Made by a program: the position numbers and the translations under genes. A DNA stretch of 64,000 bases from Aliihoeflea sp. 2WW (GTDB taxonomy: Bacteria > Pseudomonadota > Alphaproteobacteria > Rhizobiales > Rhizobiaceae), in NCBI RefSeq assembly GCF_000497755.1, contig NZ_AYOD01000035.1, positions 186,001-250,000 on the forward strand, in the 5' to 3' direction. Of the stretch, positions 8,493-16,068 are shown in pieces. How positions within the stretch are numbered: the stretch's first letter is position 1; each line of letters begins with the position of its first letter. The notes under the pieces were generated by a model, which searched no databases, had not been told where the DNA came from, and saw nothing but the letters and a program-made list of their open reading frames with translations.

Positions 8493-8948
8493 TCAGCCGC
8501 CGCAGCCGCCGATCGTGACCTTCACTTCTTTCTTGTCCATGTAGACGGTGCCGTCGGCCATCTTGGCGAGGGCAACGACATTCTGCGTCTTCGCAAGACG
8601 CATCCGCGTCGTGGCGGCCGCCGTACCGCTCATGGCGGTGAAATTAAACGTTGCAACCTCCGGTCGGGGATTGTCTTCGGCGAGTATCATAACCGACTGG
8701 ACCAAGTCGTCCCCTTCCATTGCGCTCTCGACTTCGACAGTGATCGGCACGGTATTGCCGTTCTCGGCGATCTCCGGCGCAGTCAAGGTGAGCTTGCCAC
8801 TCTGCAACTCTTGACCGCCGGCGAAGTCGTCGATCATCTTCTGTGTCTCTTCAACCGAAGCGAAAGCCGATGTCGGCAATAGCTGTAGCACTGGCAGTGC
8901 TGCCGCTCCGGCTGCAAGCGCCAGCACGCGGCGTCGGGTCATCATCAT
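8493..8948 (-). CDS. soxY: SoxY, sulfur-carrier protein with C-terminal GGCGG arm
   Basis: This 151-aa protein ends in the swinging-arm motif GGCGG, whose cysteine covalently carries the sulfur substrate. The start is placed at the first of three consecutive ATGs (8948), six bases after AAGGAG, which gives a Tat signal (TRRRVLALAAG) that also exports SoxZ. The upstream ATG at 8966 would place the ribosome site inside the gene. SoxV and SoxW are thought to keep the SoxYZ thiol active. Confidence 0.95.
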   Translation of the reverse strand: MMMTRRRVLALAAGAAALPVLQLLPTSAFASVEETQKMIDDFAGGQELQSGKLTLTAPEIAENGNTVPITVEVESAMEGDDLVQSVMILAEDNPRPEVATFNFTAMSGTAAATTRMRLAKTQNVVALAKMADGTVYMDKKEVKVTIGGCGG

Positions 8949-8972
8949 TTGAGTCTCCTTTCGCATCTCAAA

Positions 8973-9443
8973 TTATTCTTTCAACGTCGCCAGATAAGCG
9001 ACAACGTCTTCGACCTGTTGTGCCGTCAAAATGGTCTTGCCGACCAAATCCTTGCGCGGCGTGATGCCGTAATCGAGCGAGTAGAACGCTGGCATCACGG
9101 TTTCTTCGGAGAAGATCTGCTTGGCATCCACGACGATTGCCCGCAGTTCCTCGGCATTCCACCTGTCGGCGACGCCGTCGAGAGCAGGACCGACATTGCC
9201 ATGGAACTGTTCCGTTTCGAGCGCCGACACAGCGTGACAGGCAAGGCAATTTCCCAGCCCCCTGTCGGCGAACGTCTTGGCACCTGCGGCGGCATCGCCG
9301 GCTGAGCCTGTCAATGGGTCGCTGATAGCGTAGTCGGCGATCTTGACGTCGGCTGGAGCGACTTCCTGTGCCGATGCCTGCGCAGCCATGGCAGCAAACA
9401 CGAACACGGCCGCCATCAGGGGCTTTGCCAATTCACTCAGCAT
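8973..9443 (-). CDS. soxX: SoxX, monoheme cytochrome c of the SoxXA complex
   Basis: The protein is 156 aa with a signal peptide (MLSELAKPLM... ending AQASAQ), a CLACH heme site near residue 74, and a Met ligand in the ETVMPAF motif. The start at 9443 is chosen because GGAGGAG precedes it. An earlier ATG at 9578 would overlap soxW and lacks a signal sequence. It accepts electrons from SoxA. Confidence 0.93.
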   Translation of the reverse strand: MLSELAKPLMAAVFVFAAMAAQASAQEVAPADVKIADYAISDPLTGSAGDAAAGAKTFADRGLGNCLACHAVSALETEQFHGNVGPALDGVADRWNAEELRAIVVDAKQIFSEETVMPAFYSLDYGITPRKDLVGKTILTAQQVEDVVAYLATLKE

Positions 9444-9567
9444 GCAGGCTCCTCCATCAACCTCGGACGACGAGCGCCCGATCCTCCGCTTGGAACGATA
9501 GCGACGTGGCTCCGACCAATCAATCGAAAAATATGAATTCTTGAATGTGTCTTGGCTGATCGCACCA
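9444..9567. promoter_or_regulatory. soxW-soxX spacer, probable SoxR-controlled promoter
   Basis: This 124-bp non-coding spacer lies inside the operon. It contains an AT-rich ATATGAATTC...TTGAATGTG segment at 9531-9548 that resembles the soxC-upstream dyad. In Paracoccus the soxW-soxX spacer is one of two SoxR-binding regions. The equivalent function here is inferred from synteny and the motif. Confidence 0.5.
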
Positions 9568-10158
9568 TTATTCCGCATCTAGCCGACCTTCGGAGCGCAG
9601 TTCCTGGATGATCCGCGCGTGGTAGGTCTGGAAATGCTCGTCGCTTTCGTAGCCCTTTTCGTTGACCCAGCGAAACATGTTGAGGAACGTCCATTTCCCG
9701 AAGGCTCCGGGCATGGTAGCGACTGCGGCGTCGCGAACAGTCGTGCCGTCTGAAGGCGGCTCCTCCGGAAGGAACACGATGGTCGGCGTGAAGACGTATC
9801 CCCATTTTCGGGATGCGGTCTTCTCGGTCAACGTCTCGCCGTCAAGGTCAGTCACCTCCTCGTCACCGAACATGTTATATTGGACGATCATGAAGTTCTC
9901 TTCGAGGTAATTCCGAACTTCGGCGTCGGACAGGATTTCGTCGTGCATCTTGGCGCAGTATATGCAGCCGCGCTGCTCGAACGTGATCACCAGACGCTTG
10001 CCCTCCGACCGCGCCTGCTCGATATCCTCGGCGATGTCGCGAAAGGTCATGGAAAACCACGATTGCTTGTGCAGGCCGTCCTCCCCGACCTCGCTCGCGA
10101 AGGCAGGCGAAATGGCGAAGAATGCCACCAAAGCCAGGCCGATCGTCGATTTCAGCAT
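9568..10158 (-). CDS. soxW: SoxW, periplasmic thioredoxin
   Basis: This 196-aa thioredoxin-fold protein has a signal peptide ending in AFA and an active site RGCIYCAKM around residues 64-67. It also has the cis-proline region FTPT. It takes electrons from SoxV and reduces targets of the Sox system. It is separated from soxV by nine bases and has an AGGAGG ribosome site, and it ends before the soxW-soxX regulatory spacer. Confidence 0.92.
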   Translation of the reverse strand: MLKSTIGLALVAFFAISPAFASEVGEDGLHKQSWFSMTFRDIAEDIEQARSEGKRLVITFEQRGCIYCAKMHDEILSDAEVRNYLEENFMIVQYNMFGDEEVTDLDGETLTEKTASRKWGYVFTPTIVFLPEEPPSDGTTVRDAAVATMPGAFGKWTFLNMFRWVNEKGYESDEHFQTYHARIIQELRSEGRLDAE

Positions 10159-10167
10159 GCGAACCTC

Positions 10168-10902
10168 CTATCCGATGGTTTGAAAGACCGGGAAGGTCTC
10201 CAGAAGCCAAAATGAGATGACCGACATCTGCCCGGTCATGAAGAGGATGCCGGTCATGACCAGCAATCCACCCATCGCCTTCTCGACCGTTTCCATGTGT
10301 CGCTTGAATTTCGCTGCCCAATTCAAGAAGCGGCTGGCAAATGCGGCCGCCAGAAGAAACGGAATGCCAATTCCCAAGGAATAGACCGCAAGCAGCAGAG
10401 CCCCCCGCGCCGCGGTTCCTTCACTGCCAGCGACGAAAAGAATGGCGGCGAGGACAGGGCCAACGCAGGGCGTCCATCCAAAAGCGAACGCAAGCCCGAT
10501 AAGGTACGCGCCGGCGAGCCCGGCCGGTTTGCGCGCAACCTGCACCCTGGCCTCGCGATAGAGAAACGCGATTCGGAAGACCCCCAGAAAATGAAGGCCC
10601 ATGATCAGTATCAAAGCGCCTGCGATCATGGCCAGCGTATCAAAATGCTGCGCGATCGTCTGGCCGACAACGCTCGCGGTTGCGCCCAGCGCGATGAAAA
10701 CCGTAGAGAATCCAAGGACGAAGGCCAGTGCCGACATTACGATGCGCCGCCGCTGTGCGCTACCAGGCTCTTCGGTACGCAACTCGTCGAAGCTCACGCC
10801 GGCAAGCCAAGCGAGATAAGGCGGCACCAGCGGCAATACGCACGGCGAAACGAATGACAGAAGACCGGCAACGAGCGCGCCGCCAAGGCTGATATCGAGC
10901 AT
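10168..10902 (-). CDS. soxV: SoxV, CcdA-type transmembrane electron transporter
   Basis: This 244-aa membrane protein of the CcdA/DsbD-beta family has about six hydrophobic helices. Its two conserved cysteines lie in the SFVSPCVLPLVPPY and GWTPCVGPVL motifs near residues 21 and 141. It moves reducing equivalents from cytoplasmic thioredoxin to SoxW. It is the first gene of the minus-strand sox operon, transcribed from the soxS-soxV spacer. Confidence 0.95.
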   Translation of the reverse strand: MLDISLGGALVAGLLSFVSPCVLPLVPPYLAWLAGVSFDELRTEEPGSAQRRRIVMSALAFVLGFSTVFIALGATASVVGQTIAQHFDTLAMIAGALILIMGLHFLGVFRIAFLYREARVQVARKPAGLAGAYLIGLAFAFGWTPCVGPVLAAILFVAGSEGTAARGALLLAVYSLGIGIPFLLAAAFASRFLNWAAKFKRHMETVEKAMGGLLVMTGILFMTGQMSVISFWLLETFPVFQTIG

Positions 10903-11011
10903 TTGACTCCTCGGTCGTCGAAGACATCAGGTGCCTCCGCTCCTCTCGACCTGAAGCCAAGTATGCAATAAACAATATATATGGCAATCCATATCTGAAC
11001 TGGAGTCCGTC
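10903..11011. promoter_or_regulatory. Divergent soxS-soxV promoter/operator region
   Basis: The divergent genes soxV (left) and soxS (right) share this 109-bp region. It holds TGCAATAAACAATA at 10964-10977 and an overlapping dyad ATATGG-CAAT-CCATAT at 10979-10994. In Paracoccus and Pseudaminobacter, SoxR represses from the equivalent spacer. Similar TGCAATA strings precede the pseudoazurin gene and the BigR operon in this window. Confidence 0.65.
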
Positions 11012-11371
11012 ATGCGCCTGATCTGGACCAGCGTATTGCTCGCAGCAATCATGCTTCACATAGCTCCCCTTCGTGCCGCGGAGCTTTTGATGCTGGAGCA
11101 GCCTGGCTGTGTCTGGTGCGCGCAGTTCGATGCCGAAATAGCGCCGGCCTGGCCAAAAACCGATGAAGGCAAACGCGCTCCGCTGCGCCGCGTCGACATA
11201 ACCGAACCCTGGCCCGAGGATCTGGCGGGTGTGCAAAAGGAACGGTTCACGCCGACCTTCGTGCTCATGGCAAACGGGAAGGAAATAGCCCGGCTTCGAG
11301 GCTATGTGGGTGACGAGTTTTTCTGGTACCGTATCGGCGAGATGATTGCTCTCTTGCCCGATGGCAACTGA
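11012..11371 (+). CDS. soxS: SoxS, periplasmic thiol-disulfide oxidoreductase
   Basis: This 119-aa thioredoxin-fold protein has a signal peptide ending in LRAAE and an active site QPGCVWCAQF around residues 33-36. It has a FTPTF cis-proline segment near residue 81. SoxS is required for full SoxYZ activity in Paracoccus, where it reduces a mixed disulfide on SoxY. It is the first gene of the plus-strand soxSRT group and is 16 bases from soxR. Confidence 0.9.
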   Translation: MRLIWTSVLLAAIMLHIAPLRAAELLMLEQPGCVWCAQFDAEIAPAWPKTDEGKRAPLRRVDITEPWPEDLAGVQKERFTPTFVLMANGKEIARLRGYVGDEFFWYRIGEMIALLPDGN

Positions 11372-11387
11372 CGGCAGGAGCACTTCG

Positions 11388-11768
11388 ATGCCCGAAATTG
11401 CATATTTGCGGAACGACTTGATGAGCCTGCCCAAGCTGAGTGCCGACCAGACGCCCGAGGAGTTCGAGAAACTTCTCGATCAGGCGCGTAAAGCAAGCGA
11501 ACTTCTTAAAGCACTGGCCCACGAGAACCGGCTGCTCATTCTCTGCCTGCTCGCGGAGGGTGAGAAATCCGTTTCCGAGTTGGAAGACATCATGAGGATG
11601 CCCCAAGCTGCCGTGTCGCAGCAACTCGCACGGCTGCGCTTCGACCGCCTGGTCAACACGCGCCGCGATGGGCGGACAATCTACTACTCCATCGCAAGCA
11701 CAGAAGTGTCGTCAGTCATTTCCACTTTGTACGACCTGTTTTGCGCGCCGGTGCGATCGGCGAACTGA
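11388..11768 (+). CDS. soxR: SoxR, ArsR-family repressor of the sox genes
   Basis: This 126-aa winged-helix repressor starts at 11388 after AGGAG. The N-terminal leader is followed by the ArsR motif LKALAHENRLLILCLL and the recognition helix PQAAVSQQLARLR. Cysteines at positions 53 and 119 sit in helices alpha-2 and alpha-5, the pair that forms a tri- or tetrasulfide bridge in persulfide-sensing SqrR/BigR/SoxR proteins. Derepression by sulfane sulfur is therefore likely. It lies between soxS and soxT and probably binds the soxS-soxV and soxW-soxX spacers. Confidence 0.92.
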   Translation: MPEIAYLRNDLMSLPKLSADQTPEEFEKLLDQARKASELLKALAHENRLLILCLLAEGEKSVSELEDIMRMPQAAVSQQLARLRFDRLVNTRRDGRTIYYSIASTEVSSVISTLYDLFCAPVRSAN

Positions 11769-11833
11769 CGGGACGGATCGCGCTTGCAGGGGCGCGGTTA
11801 AGTCGAACGGCCCCGCGGCCTAGGGAGGATTGC

Positions 11834-12928
11834 ATGGAATTGGCATCATCGCCGTGGTTTCTCGTCTTGGCCGGTATCCTCGGCGGAGGCATCATGGGCT
11901 TCTCGGCAAGGCGCAACCATTTTTGCACCATGTCGGCATTCGAACGCCATTGGTATGCGGGGGACAGCTCGGGCCTGCGCACCTGGGCGCTCGCTGCCGC
12001 CATAGCTTTGATCTCGACGCAGGTTCTTCAGGCCGCTGGATATGTCGACGCGTCGTCGAGCTTTTACGTTCGGTCGGACCTGGCGCTCGTCGGTGCAATT
12101 GCTGGAGGCCTTGCCTTCGGGGTCGGAATGGCACTGGTGGGAACATGCGGCTTCGGTGCACTGGTGCGATTGGGCGGTGGCAGTCTCAGGTCACTGATCG
12201 TGCTTATCGTCTTGGGCCTCGCAGCGCTCAGCACTCAGAAGGGACTTTTGGCGCAGTTTCGCGTCGTGGCCTCAGACCAGAATGCCTACGATTTGTCCTC
12301 GGTAGGTGGCCAGTCGCTTGGTGCGATCCTCAGCACGCTTGCCGGCCGCGACGTGAATCTCATCGTCGCCGCGATCGTCTTCATCGCCATGCTGTCGTGG
12401 ATCCTGGCCGACCCGCGATACAGACGAAAAGCTGGATCGATGATCACAGGGACCGTCATTGGCTTGGTCATCACGTTCGGCTGGTGGGCGACAACATTTG
12501 CCTCGCAGCACTCCTTCGATATCGTTCAGCTTGAATCCGGCTCGTTCGTCGTCCCCGTTGCAGACGCCCTCCTCCAGGCGATCGCATTCACGGGTATTTA
12601 TCCCGACTACGGGGTCGGGCTGGTCATCGGGGTCGCGGTCGGCGCGGCTGTTTGCGCGTTCCTGAGGCGTGACATCCGCTGGGAAGCGTGTGACGATGCA
12701 CGTGAACTCAGTCGCCATCTACTCGGCGGCACTCTCATGGGCATCGGCGGCGTGTTCGCCATGGGATGTACGATCGGGCAAGGCATCTCGGCCGTTTCGA
12801 CACTGGCTGTATCAGCGCCCTTCGTCTTGCTGTCGATCGCGATCGGTGCGCGGCTCGGCCTCTCTTACCTTCTCGAGGGCTCACCGTTTTCTGCGTTCCG
12901 ATTGCACGGCGTCGAACCAGCGGAATAG
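11834..12928 (+). CDS. soxT: SoxT, YeeE/YedE-family sulfur-compound transporter
   Basis: This 364-aa polytopic membrane protein of the YeeE/YedE (TsuA-like) family begins at 11834 behind GGGAGG. Cysteines in NHFCTMS (position 31), GTCGFGAL (position 105) and GCTIGQG (near 320) match the conserved cysteine path that relays thiosulfate through TsuA. SoxT of Pseudaminobacter lies at the same place in a soxSRT group. It may bring thiosulfate or sulfane sulfur into the cytoplasm where SoxR senses it. The latter is inference. Its stop abuts the convergent gene. Confidence 0.88.
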   Translation: MELASSPWFLVLAGILGGGIMGFSARRNHFCTMSAFERHWYAGDSSGLRTWALAAAIALISTQVLQAAGYVDASSSFYVRSDLALVGAIAGGLAFGVGMALVGTCGFGALVRLGGGSLRSLIVLIVLGLAALSTQKGLLAQFRVVASDQNAYDLSSVGGQSLGAILSTLAGRDVNLIVAAIVFIAMLSWILADPRYRRKAGSMITGTVIGLVITFGWWATTFASQHSFDIVQLESGSFVVPVADALLQAIAFTGIYPDYGVGLVIGVAVGAAVCAFLRRDIRWEACDDARELSRHLLGGTLMGIGGVFAMGCTIGQGISAVSTLAVSAPFVLLSIAIGARLGLSYLLEGSPFSAFRLHGVEPAE

Positions 12929-13846
12929 TCATGCCTCGACGTATATGAAACCTGTCTGCGATTTCTCGATTCGCCCCGCGCCTGGGTGAGGGAAGTGATA
13001 TCCGATCAGCTGGATTCGGTCCGTTGCCAGTCGGTCGAGCAGCACATTGCGCATCTCGATCGCCTTCTGCGGGTCCTGATCCATTCCTGCCGGCCAGTCC
13101 GGCTGCTGCACGGAAATGATGGAATTGGACAGCGCATCGCCCAAGATGATGACAGGGTCTGATCCATGCACGATGAAGGATAGATGGCCCGGCGTGTGCC
13201 CGCTCGTGTCCATGGCCTCCACGCCCGGCAAGACTTCGTCACCGGGTGCTATGAAATTGATACGATCGGCGACGACCTCGAATCGGTTTTGCGCACCGAC
13301 GACAAGAGCCTGCATGTTTTCCGGTACTTTCTCCAGCGTATCCTCTGCAGACCAATAGTCCCACTCTGCCCGCCCAATGTGGTAGCTGGCTTCGGGGAAA
13401 ACGAGTTCGTCGAAGTCGTCCGTCAATCCCCACAGATGATCGGGGTGGGCATGGGTGAAGACGACGTCGGTGATGTCGGTGGGGTCGATACCCTTGGTTT
13501 CCAGATTGGCGAGTAGTTCTCCAGCCGTGGGCATAAAGTTCGTGCCAGCGCCGACGTCGAAAATCGCCAATCGATCGCCAGATCGCAGGAGGGTCACGTT
13601 GCAGTCGGGTTGCAGCATGTCTTCCGGCATGCCGTTGGCCGCGAGCAAGGAGACAAGTTCGTCCTGCGGGGCCTCAGGGAACGAAAAGGCGATCGGCAAC
13701 TGTAGCTTCCCGTCGCTGATGGTCATCAACTCCCCGTCGCCAACGGTCAGAAGCTGCGCTTGCGCGCGACCTGCTAGCGCGGGAGTCATCGTCCACAAGC
13801 CTGTCGTTGCCAAGCCCGTCACCACATTCCTGCGTGTCAGTCGCAT
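12929..13846 (-). CDS. Exported metallo-beta-lactamase-fold hydrolase (SoxH-like)
   Basis: The protein is 305 aa. The start at 13846 follows GGGAGG and gives a Tat signal (LTRRNVVTG). Zinc ligands are visible: THAHPDHLWG near residue 135, SGHTPGH near residue 220, GDA near 240 and YHFPHPG near 285. Similar proteins are encoded in sox clusters as SoxH and near quinoprotein dehydrogenases, and the substrate is not established. It converges with soxT and diverges from the DUF302 gene across a motif-containing spacer. A role in periplasmic thioester or polysulfide hydrolysis is only a guess. Confidence 0.8.
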   Translation of the reverse strand: MRLTRRNVVTGLATTGLWTMTPALAGRAQAQLLTVGDGELMTISDGKLQLPIAFSFPEAPQDELVSLLAANGMPEDMLQPDCNVTLLRSGDRLAIFDVGAGTNFMPTAGELLANLETKGIDPTDITDVVFTHAHPDHLWGLTDDFDELVFPEASYHIGRAEWDYWSAEDTLEKVPENMQALVVGAQNRFEVVADRINFIAPGDEVLPGVEAMDTSGHTPGHLSFIVHGSDPVIILGDALSNSIISVQQPDWPAGMDQDPQKAIEMRNVLLDRLATDRIQLIGYHFPHPGAGRIEKSQTGFIYVEA

Positions 13847-13933
13847 CCCAGTCCTCCCTACATATTTAATTTTTTGCATATTTGAGTTGGCCGCGCTAGC
13901 CTTAAGCTTGTCCAACGATCGGAAGGTTCAGAG
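13847..13933. promoter_or_regulatory. Divergent promoter with TGCAA-type motif
   Basis: An 87-bp spacer lies between two exported sulfur-regulon genes. On the minus strand it reads ATATGCAAAAAATTAAATATG (complement of about 13860-13880), which resembles the AT-rich string at the soxS-soxV promoter. It is a candidate SoxR site. Confidence 0.4.
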
Positions 13934-14386
13934 ATGCGTATCCATCTTATCGCAATCGCCGGCTTGCTTGCTGGCCTCGTAGGTGCCCACGCAAAGGACG
14001 CTGCGAAAACCTACACCAGCGATCAGCCCTACGAGGACGTCGCGGCAAGCCTCGAAGACGCTGTCGTCAATCGAGGCTACGTCGTCGATTATCACGGACA
14101 GATTGGGGACATGCTGACGCGGACAGCCGGGGACGTGGGTGCCGAAAAGCCTCTCTATTCGAACGCGGAGTTCATCCAATTCTGTTCGGCCGTCGTCTCG
14201 CGCAAGACGATGGAAGAGGATTTGTCGAACATCGCCTTCTGCCCGTACGTGCTCTTCGTCTACGAAGCAGAGGAAAAGCCAAGTGAAATTGTCGTCGGAT
14301 ACCGCCCTTTGCCAGCTGGTCCGGGCCGCGACGAAGTAAATGCCTTGCTCGATGAAATCGCCCAGGAAGCAGCCGAAGGCTTCTAA
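13934..14386 (+). CDS. Exported DUF302-domain protein
   Basis: This 150-aa protein has a signal peptide ending in GAHA and a DUF302 domain. The domain starts with YTSDQPYEDVAASLEDAVVNRG and has two cysteines (FCSAV, AFCPYV). DUF302 proteins are often found near periplasmic sulfur and copper genes but have no assigned activity. It lies between the SoxH-like gene and pseudoazurin, which suggests membership of the sox regulon. Confidence 0.75.
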   Translation: MRIHLIAIAGLLAGLVGAHAKDAAKTYTSDQPYEDVAASLEDAVVNRGYVVDYHGQIGDMLTRTAGDVGAEKPLYSNAEFIQFCSAVVSRKTMEEDLSNIAFCPYVLFVYEAEEKPSEIVVGYRPLPAGPGRDEVNALLDEIAQEAAEGF

Positions 14387-14406
14387 ATCGGGCGTCGCGG
14401 GTTGAC

Positions 14407-14437
14407 CATACATGCTATTATTGCAATGTTTCTATCC
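14407..14437. promoter_or_regulatory. TGCAATAA motif upstream of pseudoazurin
   Basis: The minus strand here reads TTGCAATAATAGCATGTATGG, close to the TGCAATAAACAATATATATGG string at the soxS-soxV promoter. The site lies 38-68 bases before the pseudoazurin start, where a repressor would block transcription. Confidence 0.45.
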
Positions 14438-14474
14438 GAAGCAACGCATATGCGTTGCGCGGCAATTGGGAGGA

Positions 14475-14924
14475 ATGAAATTGAAATCTGTCTATGCGAT
14501 CGGCCTCGCTCTGGCGTTCGCCATGCCTGTGGTGGCCAATGCCGCGGAGCACGAGGTGAAGATGCTCAACAAGGGTTCCGACGGGACCATGATGGTCTTC
14601 GAACCGCTTGTCGTAATGGCTGAGCCGGGCGACACGATCAAGTTCATACCCACCGACAAGAGCCACAACTCGGCAACGATCAAGGACGGCGTACCGGAAG
14701 GTGCTGAAGAGTGGAAGGGCAAGGTCAACGAAGAGATTACGGTGACTGTCAACGCTGAAGGCGTTTACATGTATCAGTGCACGCCGCATTTCGGCATGGG
14801 CATGATCGGAGCGGTGGTCGTAGGCGAGCCGACCAATCTCGAAGACGTCAAGAAACTGCGATATCCGGGCAAGGCCAAGCAGGTGGCTGAAAAGATCTTC
14901 GCCGAAATCGAGGCTGGAAGCTGA
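14475..14924 (+). CDS. Pseudoazurin, periplasmic blue copper electron carrier
   Basis: This 149-aa cupredoxin has a signal peptide (ending ANA). Type 1 copper ligands are visible: His in DKSHNSA (about residue 62), then Cys, His and Met in YQCTPHFGMGM (about residues 99-109). Pseudoazurin carries electrons between the bc1 complex and oxidases or denitrification enzymes and also accepts electrons from SoxXA and SoxCD in related bacteria. The GGGAGG site ends only two bases before the ATG at 14475. The in-frame TTG at 14481 has more usual spacing, so the true start may be six bases later. A strong terminator follows. Confidence 0.92.
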   Translation: MKLKSVYAIGLALAFAMPVVANAAEHEVKMLNKGSDGTMMVFEPLVVMAEPGDTIKFIPTDKSHNSATIKDGVPEGAEEWKGKVNEEITVTVNAEGVYMYQCTPHFGMGMIGAVVVGEPTNLEDVKKLRYPGKAKQVAEKIFAEIEAGS

Positions 14925-14948
14925 ATCCTTGCACCATATTGCAATACG

Positions 14949-14973
14949 AGGCGGCATTCGTGCCGCCTTTTTC
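14949..14973 (+). terminator. Terminator after pseudoazurin
   Basis: A perfect 8-bp stem, AGGCGGCA with its complement, closes on a stable TTCG tetraloop. It is followed directly by TTTTTC, 24 bases after the pseudoazurin stop. Confidence 0.93.
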
Positions 14974-15276
14974 ATTGCGCAGTTGCCGGATCGCCATCGA
15001 GATGAGCAACTTCAGGCTAAGTCGGAAATCGATTTCCGTCCTTGGTTCAGGCCGTCACGGCTGTCAGCGACTTTGCGCCCCCTTGCCATCCCACATGCAA
15101 GCTCGGCCTCTGCCAATTCAGCGTACATGCTGCCTGAGGGAGGATGGCCGCTTACAATCGACTTACAGTTAGCTGAGGGTGCTAGCCACTGATATGTCTG
15201 GCGGCGACAGGCTCGGACGAAACCCGACGATACGACTGGATGCTGACCCGCACGTCCAACACTCCAAATCTTGTCG
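14974..15276. other. Intergenic stretch between sox and thiol-redox blocks
   Basis: About 300 bases lie between the pseudoazurin terminator and the end of the leftward tlpA-like gene. No frame here has a ribosome site or recognisable product, and no clear hairpin follows the tlpA-like stop. Confidence 0.5.
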
Positions 15277-16068
15277 TCAAAGGTCATCCACCTTCCGGAG
15301 CATCGCCTCGTGCGATATCTCTCCTAGATGAATGTCGACCAGCCTGCCATCTGCACCGACGAACAGCGTCGCAGGCAGCCCCGGCGCACCGTAGTGCCGG
15401 CCAAGTTCGCCGAGGCCGTCCATCAGGACGTTAGGCAACAGCAGACGCTCGTGCGAGAGGTAGCGGCGGATGCGGGGCGCGTCCTCGCCTTGGTTCGCGA
15501 ATACGAAAGTGACGTCATTAGTCGACGCCGCGACTTCGGCCATCATGGGCATCTCGCGACGGCAGGGCGGGCACCATGTCGCCCACAGGTTGATCACCAT
15601 GGGTTTTCCGGTGAGTTCGGGAAGCGAGACGGCTTCTCCACCGAGGGACTGTAGCGGGTTGCCTGGCAGCGGCACCGGATCGACGCCTGACGTCAGGACC
15701 GAGGCGGCATTCCATACGAAGAGACCAACGGCCACGCCGGCAAGACCTGCGATTCGTCCACGCGTGTCCCTGACCTCGACCAGCAGAAGGACGATCGCGG
15801 CGAGAACGCCGGCGGGCCAGTAGAACCCGCCCTGCCAGACGGCCACGGCACGCCAAGGGTCTTTCGCGAACGTGCTCCAGTTGAAGGCGACATGAGCGAT
15901 CCGCGCTGCGATGATGCCGATGACCAGCCCCCTCGTCGACCATTGGGCGACGCCGGGGCCGGCCTTGCGCGCTGCGACCGACGCGACAACGATGAAGACG
16001 AGTATGCCCGCGAGCGCGACGAGCCGGTCGACCGACAGCATGAACGGTCCGATCGTGACGGCATTCAT
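15277..16068 (-). CDS. TlpA-like thioredoxin with N-terminal membrane domain
   Basis: This 263-aa protein starts at an ATG that overlaps the dsbD stop (ATGA). The first 125 residues form about four hydrophobic helices resembling part of the prolipoprotein diacylglyceryl transferase fold. The C-terminal half is a TlpA/ResA thioredoxin domain with the active site WATWCPPCRREMP near residue 160 and a GLPATLF cis-proline motif. It is anchored with the thioredoxin domain in the periplasm and is likely reduced by the DsbD protein encoded directly upstream. The membrane-plus-TlpA fusion is a known arrangement near dsbD genes. Confidence 0.85.
   Translation of the reverse strand: MNAVTIGPFMLSVDRLVALAGILVFIVVASVAARKAGPGVAQWSTRGLVIGIIAARIAHVAFNWSTFAKDPWRAVAVWQGGFYWPAGVLAAIVLLLVEVRDTRGRIAGLAGVAVGLFVWNAASVLTSGVDPVPLPGNPLQSLGGEAVSLPELTGKPMVINLWATWCPPCRREMPMMAEVAASTNDVTFVFANQGEDAPRIRRYLSHERLLLPNVLMDGLGELGRHYGAPGLPATLFVGADGRLVDIHLGEISHEAMLRKVDDL

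Noticed and set aside
9437-9805. A minus-strand frame spanning the soxW-soxX spacer
   Set aside because: It is out of frame with soxW, Arg-rich and has no ribosome site. The spacer is more likely regulatory.
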